NCBI RefSeq assembly: GCF_900182665.1
Contig: NZ_FXTL01000018.1
Coordinates: 1-63,318 of the forward strand
Direction: 5' to 3'
Length of the DNA: 63,318 nt
Source: Propioniciclava tarda
GTDB taxonomy: Bacteria > Actinomycetota > Actinomycetes > Propionibacteriales > Propionibacteriaceae
Below the pieces are notes generated by a model. The model ran no database searches. It saw only the letters and a program-made list of their open reading frames with translations, and was not told the origin of the DNA. Both the position numbers and the translations under genes were made by a program. Positions 18,194-27,476 of the stretch are shown piece after piece (the first letter of the stretch is position 1; every line of letters starts with the position of its first letter).

Positions 18194-18239
18194 CCGCCCA
18201 CCCTGCCGCTCCTGCAAGGATGTCGTCGTCCAGGCAAGG

Positions 18240-18446
18240 ATGGTGCCCGTGATCACCGTGCGAGCAATCCGCAAGCTCTTGCAGCGGCTGGGCCCACCGG
18301 TTGCGACGCCTGAGGCGTCCACGAATCGGCTGGGTGCTTGGTACGCGACGGTGCTGCCGTGGCGTCCGCAGCAGGTGGCGCTGTTCGTCAGCGAGCGCAC
18401 CCTGCTCCCGGTGGTCCTGCCGCTTGCGCCGGCGGACACGATCTGA
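18240..18446 (+). pseudogene. truncated DUF6933-like protein
   Basis: A 68-residue frame with the character of the N-terminal part of DUF6933 proteins: an ITVR strand, KKLL-type helix (here RKLLQRLG), LGAWYATVLPWRPQQVALFVSERTLLPVVLPL. Family members are usually well over 150 residues, so this is a 5' fragment ended by an early TGA just before the convergent relaxase gene. ATG 18240 is preceded by GCAAGG. Identification is by sequence feel only. Confidence 0.4.
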
Positions 18447-18453
18447 CCTCGCG

Positions 18454-21400
18454 TCAGATGCGCTGAGGCCGTCGCAAGGGCGAGCGCCGGCGACTTCCCG
18501 GATCAGAGGCCTGTTCGCCTCGCCCGTTGTCCGTTGACGTGCGCTCGATCGGCGTACCACGTGGGCGTTCGCCGTCCCCGGTGAGCGCGCTGAGGTGGTG
18601 CAGCAGGGCGGGCCGAAGGACGTCCGTTGGCAGCCCGATGCGCTTGGCGAGGGCGTCCAGGTCTGCTTCCCAGTGTTCGGGTGGACGGGTGGCGATGACG
18701 GCGAGGGACTGGGCGGCCGCGTCCGGTGCGGGCCGACGGTCGAAGTAGTCATCGATCAGGGTCTGGGCTTGGCTGGGCGCCTCATCGAGTGTCGCCGTCA
18801 ACTCGCTTGCGTGGCCAGCTGCGACTAGGTCGGCTGGGTCGGTGCCGTCGGGGAGTCGGGCTGCTCGGGGTTGGATGAGTTCGTGGGTGAGGGTCCAGAA
18901 GTCGCGTTTGGCGGCGGCACGTCCGGCGGGGTCGTTGTCGGTCGCGACGATCGGAGCCTCGTTGAACCCGCGTAGTTGGGCGGCTTGCTCGGTGCTCAAT
19001 GAGGTTCCGAGCGGCGCGACACCGATGTAGCGGCCGCCGGTTGCCGTGGTGATGGCGATGGCGTCCATGGGTCCTTCCACCATCACCGGGACGGCGCCGG
19101 CGTCCAGATGGTCGTGGCCGACGACGTACAGCTGGGCTCGCTTGTGGAACAGCAGGGTGTCGGGGGTGTTGAGGTACTTCGGTCCGGCCTTCTCGTCGTC
19201 GGAGCGGTTCGGGTTGCGGCGTCCGACGAACCCAAGGACTTGTCCCTCATGGGTGATCGGGAAGACGACCCGGTCGCGGAATCGGTCGATGAGGCGTCCG
19301 GTCGACGCCTCTTTGGCGAGCCCGGCGGCGACCAGCTCGGCGTCAGTGACGCCGTGGTGGTGGAGGTGGTTGATGAGGGCGGTCCAGGTGTTGGGGGCGT
19401 AGCCGGGTCGGATGTCGGGGTGGCCGGTGAGGTCGGTGTGGGCGCGTCCGGTCAGGTAGGGCTGGGCCCAGGATCCGCGGTAGCAGTGCTCGTAGAACTG
19501 GGCCGCCAGCTCGTTGACGTGCGCGAGCCGCTCGGGGGTGTGGGGGCTGTCGAGCCAGGCGTAGGCCCGGTCGAGTTGGGCCAGGACGTCCGCCTCGGAC
19601 GGCTCCGGCGGCTGCATCACCCGACGTAGCTGCGCTTCGAGGGTGAACGCCAGGTCGGTCGGCTCATCAGCTTGGACGCCGTGGGCGTCAGTTGGGCTCC
19701 CGGTTTGGACGCCGTCGGCGCCGCCGGTGACGGTCGCCGGCGTCCATGGCTCTTCGGTGTCTGGCAGCGGGTCGTAGGGGTCGTCGGGTTCCGCGAGGTC
19801 GACCGGGTAACGCTCGGGTGTCGGGATGGTTTCCCAGGTGGGGGCGGGTTCGGGTTCGTCGTCGGGGATGGGGGCGAGCAGCAGGTTGGTGCGCCAGACG
19901 AGGGCTTGAGCGTCATCGAAGTCGGGGTTGTCGATGGGGGTGATGAGTTGGTCGAGGCGCCAGCCGCGGGCGAGGGCGTTCTCGATGGTGGTGACGAGCG
20001 GCGGCCACCATTCGGACTGTTGAAGGGCGGCTGCGCGGGTGGGCCCGGTGAGCCGTTCGAGGTCGGGCAGCCAGTTCGTGAGGAGTTCTTGGTGGGCCGG
20101 CTGGAGGCGGGTGGCGACGGCGGGGTTGATGTGGCGGCTGATCCGCCACCACAACGCAGCGGCCGGGTGATGATCGGGTAGCTCACCTTCGTTGATCGCG
20201 GAGCGGAGCAGTCCGGCGGCGTCCAGGCGGGCGGAGGAGACTTGGGCGAGCCGGTGCGCGAGGACCGGCACGAACGGATCCCCGCCGGTAGCGGGCGCCA
20301 GGGCGGTGATGGTCGGTGTCCATTCGGCAGCGGCCGGGGCGAGGTGGTCGACGACACGTTGGTCGAGCTGGACCTGATGACGGCGCTCAGCAGGGGTGTG
20401 TTGCCGGTCTCCGGTGGGGCGGGTGTCGTGGTCGGGGATGGCGTGGGCGGCCCGCCAGACGGCGACGTCGCCGATGGTGCCCTGGTCGGGTGGGGTGATG
20501 CTGTTCGGTAGCCATCCCGGACGCTCAAGGCTGGTGATCGCGGCGACGCGGACTTGGTCGGCGAGGGTGGTGACGAGGTCATGGCGGCGTTGCAGGTAGC
20601 CGGCCCAATCGGGATGCCGGGTGAGGCTGGTCGGGATGCCGGGCAGCCACGGCAACGGTCCAGCGGTACTAGCGAGGCGTCCGATCGGGTTGAGCCGCCA
20701 CACGAGGACCGCGGCGGGGTCGGCGGCGTCCGCGAGGGATCCCTCGGCCACGGCCGCTTGGAGTGCGGTGACGGGGTTGATGCCGTGGGTGGCGTCGAGG
20801 ATGAGGTGGGCGCGCAGGGTGGGCCAGGCGGGGGCGTCGGTGAGGTTCGGCACGAGCTGGTCGGCGAGGGTCTCGAGGGCGTGCAGCTGCTGAGGAGGCA
20901 GGGTTGTTTCGGCGGCGTGGTGGACGGCGTCGGTGTATCTCGCGGTGGCGTCGGCGAGCCGGACGGCCGGGTCGGCGAGGGTGCGGCTGGTGCTGGTGGC
21001 GGAGGTGGGCTGTTCGTCGCGGGCCAGGATGGCTTCGAGGAGGTCGGTCGCGGTCGGCGGCAGGACCGCTTCGGGCTTGATCAGGGTGTGGGGGTCGCCG
21101 TCGCCGACGACTTGCAGGTGGGCGTGGTTGGCGAGGCGGCCGCGGGTGAGCATCGTGTACAGCTGCTGCCGGGTTTCGGTGCCGGTGAGGACGCCGTGCA
21201 TGGTGTCGGCGGTGACGCCTTGGGCGGTGTGGATCGTGCACGCATACCCCAGGTCGACCGACTGGGCGACGTAGTCGGTGGGCAGCATGATCGGGTGTCC
21301 GGTGCGCTGGTGGACAGCCCGCACTGCGCCGGTGGGGGTGATGTGGGTGATGTGCCAGCGGTCGCCGTTCTTGACCCAGTCGCGTGCGGTGGTGGCGAGG

Positions 21401-23928
21401 CGGCGGTTGTTGGTGCGGGTGATGATCACGTCCCCGACACCCGCGGTGTTGCCGTCGGCGAGCGACACGGTCGGGCCGGCGGGGTGGTTGCGGTGCAGGT
21501 GAGCTTGGGCGCGTTGGTTGAGGTCTGCGACGAGGTCGCGGGTGGGGGCGAGCATGAGGGCGTCGAGTCCGGCTTCCCGGTCGGTGGCCCAGGCGTGGAA
21601 GACGTTGCTGATACAGGTGGTTTCGTCGCCGACGTGGATGCGTTGCTGGTCGAGGTAGAACCCGAGCGCGGACGGGTCACCATCCCGCAGTGCGAGGCTG
21701 GCGGCGGCTTCGGCGGGGTCGACGAACCGGACCAGCTCGTCGAGGCGCAGGGCCCCGTGAGTGGTGTCGATGTCGCGTAGGACGCCACCGGCGCCGATCG
21801 CCGCCAACTGCTGGGTATCGCCGATCAGCCTCACAGAGCCGCCGCGGTCGAGGACGAACTCGACCACCCGATCCAGCGTGAGAGTGTCGGCCATCCCGGC
21901 CTCGTCGATGATCACCAAGGTTCTCGGGTCGATGCTCTGGGCCCAGTCCGGCAGGGGGCGTCCGGTGGCCAGCGCGTGGGTGAGCAGGGCGAGGGTGTCG
22001 GCCTGGTGGCCGATCTGCTCGCCGAGTTGGGCGGCTGCGGACGCCGACGGTGCGAGCCCAATCACGGTGCCGCCGCCGGACTGCCACGCCTGCGCGAGCG
22101 TGGCCATGGCAGTGGTCTTGCCGGCTCCGGCGGGGGCGATCGCCAACTGCACGAGGCGTCCGGACGTTCCCATCGCCCGTACCAGGGCGGCCTGCCCGGC
22201 GTTCAACGGCGTCCGATTCGCCTCAGCCTCCAACAAGGCAACGTCAACGACGGCGTCCGAAACCACGTGCCCACCGACTCGACCGGCGGCGTCGACGAGC
22301 CGTTGCTCCGCGGCAAGGATCCGGGTCGAGGTGTGCCAGGTCGCCCCGGCCACCGTGTAGACCGACTGCCCGTCCAGGCGGCGCAGCTGAGGTGGTTCGA
22401 CGATTCCGTCGGCGGGTGCCGCCAGGGGGGTCGAGGCGCGGGTGAGGACGACGTGGACGAGGCGTCCCACGACCTGCTCGACCCGGGCCGGTGGGATCGC
22501 GGCCTGGCGGACGACCCGGAGGGCTTCGGCGCGGACGTGCCAGTCCTGCCACGTCGACCGCGACCCCTCCACGGTGGCGATGATCCGAGCCGCTTCCCGG
22601 CGCACCCAACGCCTGGAGGTCCGCACCGGACGCTGGCGTCCCTGCGCCAACACGGTGGCGAGCATCCGCTCCACCCCGCCGGCGCCGAGGACGGCGTCCG
22701 CCTCGAACCGCCACGCCCGACGCTGCTCGGCCAGCGACCGAGGCGAATGCTTGCTCGGGCGAGTCTCGAGGGTGGCCTGCTGCGCCAACACCGACGCCTC
22801 GACCGCGGTCGGAGGGCGTCCGAACTGGGACTGAAACCGTTCGGCCAACTCACCCTGGCGGTCCTCGATGACGGCTCGCCGCGCGGACCAGCGGGCCGTC
22901 AGCGCCGGCTCCACGCCCACGATCTCCCGAACGGGTCGCTTCCGGGCATCGGGTTGGGAACGTTCCTCGAAACGTACCCCCAGCCCCTCGGCGAGGTGCC
23001 CTTCCAAGGCGGTGTTGTACACCTCAGAGGCGGCGACCATCGCCTTGAACAACATGCGCCCGTCGATTGCCAACCAACGCCCATCCAGGGTCTGCACCTT
23101 GTTCGCCACCGCCACATGCGTGTGCAGGTCGGGGTCACCAGCCCGCGAGTCGCGGTGGGTGAACGCGGTCCCGACCAGGCCGGTCACATCCACCTGACGG
23201 ACGCCGTTGCGTCCCGTCCGGGTGAACAACACCCGGGCCTCGATGAACCGCAGGGCGTCCGCGACCGCCGCGTTGTGGGCTCGCTCCACCCTGGCCGCCG
23301 TCGGCAGGTCTGCCAACGCCCACACCGTCGAGACGGACTTGACCGGCGAGAACGTCAGATCGAATCCGGCCACCGCAGTCGTCTGCGGACGCGACAGCGT
23401 CGCCAGATGGCCGTGCAGTTCGCGGGCGTCCCGCGGTGGGCGCCCGTTCAAAGCGGTGAAGGAGGCCGCCGCGAGCTCGCTGCGAATCCGAGCCCGCACC
23501 TCGGCCGGGACCGGCCGATCCCACGGCAGCCCGCGATCGGAGTTGTAGGCGGCGAACGCCTTCGCCACCGCCACCTGGAACTCGGGCACATCATGCTCGA
23601 ACACCTTGAACGGCGCTCCCAACCGCACCGCGAACCGCCGATCAGCCTCCGACGCGTCACGAGGCAGGGCTGCCAGGCGATCGTCGGCCAACGGGTGCTC
23701 ACCAGCGCCGAACAAGCGCCGCATCTGCTCAGCCGACACCGGATCGCCGACGGCCAACCCGTCGATGCCAGCCAGGCCGGAGCCCACCCAGACGCCGGGA
23801 GACTCGCCCTTCTGCTCGTAATACGAGGCGAGACCGGTGTGGCCCTTCTCCGAGGAGTCCATGGCAGCGACCTGCCGGGTCAGGTAGTCATACCCCACCC
23901 CAGCCGTGATCTTGTGCAGACTCATCAC
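18454..23928 (-). CDS. MobF relaxase with helicase and primase-like (Toprim) domains
   Basis: An 1,824-residue protein expected to nick the origin of transfer, unwind the strand and possibly prime it in the recipient. The N-terminal TrwC-type relaxase starts LHKITAGVGYDYLTRQV, with catalytic tyrosines near 13-15 and the metal-binding DLHTHVAV cluster. The RecD/TraA-like helicase has GAGKT (about 601-605), IIDEAGM and a late CTIHTAQG motif. The C-terminal region holds a DnaG-type core: VEGPMDAI (E about 1618) and ATDNDPAG, the Toprim acidic residues. Start at GTG 23928 or ATG 23925; family members begin M-x-S-L-H-K-I. Heptamer density is as high as in the chromosome, so this gene is well adapted to the host lineage. 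Confidence 0.92.
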   Translation of the reverse strand: MMSLHKITAGVGYDYLTRQVAAMDSSEKGHTGLASYYEQKGESPGVWVGSGLAGIDGLAVGDPVSAEQMRRLFGAGEHPLADDRLAALPRDASEADRRFAVRLGAPFKVFEHDVPEFQVAVAKAFAAYNSDRGLPWDRPVPAEVRARIRSELAAASFTALNGRPPRDARELHGHLATLSRPQTTAVAGFDLTFSPVKSVSTVWALADLPTAARVERAHNAAVADALRFIEARVLFTRTGRNGVRQVDVTGLVGTAFTHRDSRAGDPDLHTHVAVANKVQTLDGRWLAIDGRMLFKAMVAASEVYNTALEGHLAEGLGVRFEERSQPDARKRPVREIVGVEPALTARWSARRAVIEDRQGELAERFQSQFGRPPTAVEASVLAQQATLETRPSKHSPRSLAEQRRAWRFEADAVLGAGGVERMLATVLAQGRQRPVRTSRRWVRREAARIIATVEGSRSTWQDWHVRAEALRVVRQAAIPPARVEQVVGRLVHVVLTRASTPLAAPADGIVEPPQLRRLDGQSVYTVAGATWHTSTRILAAEQRLVDAAGRVGGHVVSDAVVDVALLEAEANRTPLNAGQAALVRAMGTSGRLVQLAIAPAGAGKTTAMATLAQAWQSGGGTVIGLAPSASAAAQLGEQIGHQADTLALLTHALATGRPLPDWAQSIDPRTLVIIDEAGMADTLTLDRVVEFVLDRGGSVRLIGDTQQLAAIGAGGVLRDIDTTHGALRLDELVRFVDPAEAAASLALRDGDPSALGFYLDQQRIHVGDETTCISNVFHAWATDREAGLDALMLAPTRDLVADLNQRAQAHLHRNHPAGPTVSLADGNTAGVGDVIITRTNNRRLATTARDWVKNGDRWHITHITPTGAVRAVHQRTGHPIMLPTDYVAQSVDLGYACTIHTAQGVTADTMHGVLTGTETRQQLYTMLTRGRLANHAHLQVVGDGDPHTLIKPEAVLPPTATDLLEAILARDEQPTSATSTSRTLADPAVRLADATARYTDAVHHAAETTLPPQQLHALETLADQLVPNLTDAPAWPTLRAHLILDATHGINPVTALQAAVAEGSLADAADPAAVLVWRLNPIGRLASTAGPLPWLPGIPTSLTRHPDWAGYLQRRHDLVTTLADQVRVAAITSLERPGWLPNSITPPDQGTIGDVAVWRAAHAIPDHDTRPTGDRQHTPAERRHQVQLDQRVVDHLAPAAAEWTPTITALAPATGGDPFVPVLAHRLAQVSSARLDAAGLLRSAINEGELPDHHPAAALWWRISRHINPAVATRLQPAHQELLTNWLPDLERLTGPTRAAALQQSEWWPPLVTTIENALARGWRLDQLITPIDNPDFDDAQALVWRTNLLLAPIPDDEPEPAPTWETIPTPERYPVDLAEPDDPYDPLPDTEEPWTPATVTGGADGVQTGSPTDAHGVQADEPTDLAFTLEAQLRRVMQPPEPSEADVLAQLDRAYAWLDSPHTPERLAHVNELAAQFYEHCYRGSWAQPYLTGRAHTDLTGHPDIRPGYAPNTWTALINHLHHHGVTDAELVAAGLAKEASTGRLIDRFRDRVVFPITHEGQVLGFVGRRNPNRSDDEKAGPKYLNTPDTLLFHKRAQLYVVGHDHLDAGAVPVMVEGPMDAIAITTATGGRYIGVAPLGTSLSTEQAAQLRGFNEAPIVATDNDPAGRAAAKRDFWTLTHELIQPRAARLPDGTDPADLVAAGHASELTATLDEAPSQAQTLIDDYFDRRPAPDAAAQSLAVIATRPPEHWEADLDALAKRIGLPTDVLRPALLHHLSALTGDGERPRGTPIERTSTDNGRGEQASDPGSRRRSPLRRPQRI

Positions 23929-24080
23929 GACTGCCTACCGGCGCAACAGCCCTCCTCCCGGGCGCCCAACCAGGGGGAACGTTCCGCTGATGCAGAAGGT
24001 GTGCGTGACTTCTCAGCCGTTGGTCAGGGGCAGACGTCTATGCGGCCGGGCAAACGAGGATGAACGACGAATGCATCCAA
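23929..24080. other. possible origin-of-transfer region upstream of the relaxase
   Basis: A short gap ahead of the relaxase start, a usual site for oriT of MobF systems. It contains a perfect palindrome GGAACGTTCC (23976-23985) and two copies of GCATCCA (from about 24073 and 24099) that run into the neighbouring pseudogene. No nic consensus was recognised, so this is only a positional candidate. Confidence 0.25.
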
Positions 24081-26160
24081 CTAAGCCCTTTGGCATCCAG
24101 CTGGACTGGACAGGCGAACCTGAGTCCGGGGAGCGTCAAGGTCGGCGCTGATTGGCACGAAGCGGACCGTGGTCCAGGTACTCGTCGAGGTCAAGATCCA
24201 ACCGCCTCTCGGGTGGTGAGGCTCGTCATTGCGCCTGGCATTTGACCCGGACGCATGTTGGCCTGGCTTGAGCGCGAGCGAGTCGCCTTCCAGGTTGACC
24301 AGAGCCGACGCGCCGTCCGGGACCGTAACGTCGAGTTGCCAGCCACCAGGACCCCTTTCCCAGATGACTGCCGCTCGGCCAAGCGGCGTTTGGTGGCTGA
24401 TTCGGGCACTCGTGACACGGTCATCCTTGAGTGGCGCTACAACGAAGGACCGCCAGCCGGGCTGGGTCAGGCGCAGGCCACCAACGCGCTGCTGAATCCA
24501 GGAATCTACCGACCCAAGGAAGTAGTGGTTGCGAGAGCGGGCATCGGCGTCCCAAGTCTCCAGCAGGGTTCGCTCTCCGTCGCTGAACCATTGCCCCCAG
24601 CCCGGTCGGGTCGGGTTGGTGAGAATCGTCAGCGCTAGGTCATCTCTTCCGGCGTCGGTGAGAACGTCGACAAGATGCCGGGCGCCGAGGGCACCACAGA
24701 CCAGGTGGCCAGCGGTCCTGAGCTCGATGTCGTCGGTGACGATCTTGCGAACCGACGCGATCCACTCGGGCGGGACGGCACCAAACGCCAACGGCAAGAT
24801 GTTCAGGCTCTGTCGGTAGCCGACGCCCTCGACGGCGTAGTGCTCCGAATGGGGGTCGAAGTACTGGCTGTGGTAGCGCCTGCCGATCCGTGCGGCGGCG
24901 TCGCGATAAGAGCTAGCGTCCTCCTCCAACTCCTCGAGGATCTGTGCGGTGTGTTGAAGCGCGGTGATGGTCATGAGGGTGCCGATCGGCGTCATGCCCT
25001 CCGGCGGGACCATGTACCCCGGGGCGAGCCAGTCTCCCCAGGTGCGTCCAGTCCAGAGGTCGTCGCGTAGGTGGCTGAGCAAGTCATCGGCGTACCGGCG
25101 AGCCATGGGCGCGTAACGCTCAAGGGTCGCGATCTCGCCGTATTCGCGGTACAGGTACCACGGGATAAGCACGGCCGACGAGGACCAAGCCGGGCCGGAT
25201 TCCGTTGACCATCCGGGCGTCGGGATGATCTGTGGGATGGCGCCCGTGGCAGTCTGGGCGCCCACATGGTCGTCCATCCACTTGCCGAACGACGCTCGCA
25301 GATCGAAGCGGTGTAGCAGGGCTGCGGTGGCGAGGTGGGCGTCGGCTGTCCACCCGTTCTTCTCGTAGATGGGAGTGTCGGTGGGGACGCCATGGAGGTT
25401 GTTCCGGAACGTGGCGGGCAACGCCGCGTCGACCCACTCGACGACTGGGTTGCTGCACTGAAATGCGCCGACTTCTTCGAGTGGGGTGTAGATCGGGACC
25501 GCCCTGACCTTGCTCACGGACGCTTCACCGGTGACAGTCACTTGGATCCATCGGAAGCCGCGGTATCAGAAGCGCGCCTCCCAGTTGAACTGCTCGTGGG
25601 CTGCAGCGAAGTGGAGTGAGTCTCTCTGGCCCGGGCCCGCGACCAGGACGTTGTCACAGATCACGCTCCCATCGGCGGCCCGTTGCTCGCCGCTGACCAC
25701 CTCCACGGCTGCGCCTGGCCCGCCGACCGCCTGACACGTGAGTCGACCCGTGATGACGTCGCCGAAGTCGTAGACAGTGCGCCCCGCGCCCTGTGGGGAG
25801 GCCGTGACGGGCGCTATCGATGCCATCCGTTCCGGCGCCGGGTGAGTCGCGCGGCGGAGCTCGCCCGCGGGAGCGGCGACGACGGTCGCGGGCCGCCATT
25901 CGGGTGCCCCGCCATCGACGATCCACCGTTCACCCTGGAAGAACTTCTCTACGACCGGTCCGGCGGCGGCGTGCCAGCTGTTGTCCGTCTGGATGTGCGT
26001 GTGGGAGTCGTCAGCCAGAGTCATCTCGAGCCGCAACAACGCCATCGGCTCCCGGTGCCATGTGGCGACGCTCCAGCCCCAGGTATCACCCCCACGGGCG
26101 GCGAAGCGATCTCGTCCGGCTTCGATCACGATCGAGTTGGATCCAATGCACAGTAGATGG
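24081..26160 (-). pseudogene. alpha-L-rhamnosidase (GH78-like) pseudogene
   Basis: Two adjacent frames in the same phase together form a bacterial rhamnosidase. The upstream part (25566-26129) ends HEQFNWEARF and holds the N-terminal domains (VYDFGDVITGRLTC). The downstream part (to 24081) contains the catalytic barrel (NGWTADAHLATAA, TWGDWLAPG, GYRQSLNILPLAFG). They are separated by one in-frame TGA at 25566-25568, where relatives usually have a threonine codon between F and Y. The gene also lacks its N-terminus, which runs into tandem repeats near 26160. The product would have cleaved rhamnose from glycosides. It is a dead passenger between the relaxase and the metal-resistance genes. Confidence 0.75.
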
Positions 26161-26162
26161 GC

Positions 26163-26222
26163 TACTGTCCGCAGGGTTCCTGCTCGGTGCGCAGGGTTCC
26201 TGCTAGGTGCGCAGAACCCTAT
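26163..26222. repeat. short tandem repeat and hairpin at the broken end of the rhamnosidase gene
   Basis: Two tandem copies of about 20 bases (CGCAGGGTTCCTGCTNGGTG) are followed by CGCAGAACCCT. The second copy can pair with that end: AGGGTTC and GAACCCT are 7-base arms. It sits exactly where homology to the rhamnosidase stops, so it may be a recombination scar. Confidence 0.55.
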
Positions 26223-26840
26223 TCACTCGCGTCAACAGCGGCGCTGTTTCGCCCGTCGGGCGACGGACGTCACGCCGAACGCCCACGTGTTGAAACGCTT
26301 CACACGTAGTGAGCGTCAGGCATCGCGCCAACCCAGCTGCCGACCGCCTGGAATGCAGCCGTTCCGGAGGCCCTAGTTCTGCGCAGACTGTCCGGCCTCG
26401 CCGGCAACCCTTTGGGTCTGGTGTAGGTCTGGAGGAACACTCTCGCCGACGAAGCGGCCCCGAACATCTGCGTATAAGACGTTGTCGCGACGTGAGCCGC
26501 ACGGGGCGAATGCGAGATTCGAATTCCGCCCACAAGGTGGCTCATCACAGTCGGGGGTGTATCGGCGGCCGGGTTCTGACCGGCGCGTCGGGTGACGTGA
26601 CAGGTGGCGTAAATTCGAGACGCTCAGTCCGCTGGAGACCGTGAAGGCTGCCATCGATCTCTACGACGCCGAACTCCAAGCTCTCAATGAAGAGCCGTCT
26701 TCGACGCCGATCTGGCTCTCGTGGTGGCACGTCCACCCTGACCGTCGCCGAGTACCAGGCGTTGTCAGGATGACAACGACGTGCGGCCCGCCGCAGTGCT
26801 GATCGTGGACGCCGCTAGTTGAGGCGGCGTCCACGTCGGC
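26223..26840. other. gene-free stretch between the rhamnosidase remnant and the redox operon
   Basis: No confident gene. GC content is lower here. A fragmentary plus-strand frame near 26640-26770 ends TLTVAEYQALSG and may be the tail of a lost recombinase or transposase, but it cannot be identified. Confidence 0.4.
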
Positions 26841-27470
26841 TCAGAGGCGGCTCTTGACCTCGTTCAGTAGCGTCGCCGGATCGAGCCACATGGAGGGGTA
26901 GTTGCCCTGCCAGCGTTGGACGCCGTTGGCGTCGATCAGGACGAAGCCGTGGCCGGGGAGATCCGCGTGCATGCCCTTGCCCAGGGTGCCGTAGGCCTTG
27001 GAGACGGTGCCGTCGTCGAGGAGGTAGGGGGTCTTGACCCCGAACCGGTCTAGGTCGGGCTTGATCTGGGCGGCCGTGTTCATCACGATCGGCAGCACCA
27101 CGATGCCTGCCTGGGCGAAGCCGGGGTTCTTCTCGATTCCGGCCATCTGTTGGGTGCAGGCGCCGCAGCCGGCTCCCTCGTTGAAGTAGAGGATGACGGG
27201 TTTGCCCCGGTAGTCGGCCAGGGACACTGAGGTGCCTGCGGTGGTCTTCAGGGTGAAGGCTGGGGCCTGGCTGGACCCGCTGACGTTCGTTGGTTGCGCG
27301 CTCCATAGGCCGAATACCACCAGTCCGACGGCCACGATCGCGGCGGCCACCGAGGCGACGCGGGTCACCGAGCGACGCTGTGCCTGACGGGCGGAGTCAC
27401 CAGCGATCGTCTGTTGGAGTTCCCGGCGAGCGTTGTGCTGCTGCTCAGCGTGATGCTGCTTCGTGGACAT
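26841..27470 (-). CDS. TlpA/AhpC-TSA-like membrane-anchored thiol redox protein
   Basis: A 209-residue protein with a cytosolic tail, one transmembrane anchor (about 40-58) and an extracytoplasmic thioredoxin fold carrying the redox pair in GAGCGACTQQ. The order of APAFTLKTTAG, the CxxC site and VLIDANGVQRWQGNYP fits TlpA/ResA-like thiol-disulfide proteins of the AhpC/TSA superfamily. It starts 6 bases after the CcdA-like gene, its likely source of electrons from the cytosol. In a copper-resistance island it may keep secreted metal-binding thiols reduced. Confidence 0.85.
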   Translation of the reverse strand: MSTKQHHAEQQHNARRELQQTIAGDSARQAQRRSVTRVASVAAAIVAVGLVVFGLWSAQPTNVSGSSQAPAFTLKTTAGTSVSLADYRGKPVILYFNEGAGCGACTQQMAGIEKNPGFAQAGIVVLPIVMNTAAQIKPDLDRFGVKTPYLLDDGTVSKAYGTLGKGMHADLPGHGFVLIDANGVQRWQGNYPSMWLDPATLLNEVKSRL

Positions 27471-27476
27471 GGGTGC

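Noticed and set aside
25566-25568. In-frame TGA in the rhamnosidase as a selenocysteine codon
   Set aside because: The family has no catalytic cysteine or selenocysteine there, no SECIS-like hairpin was seen, and the gene is also truncated.
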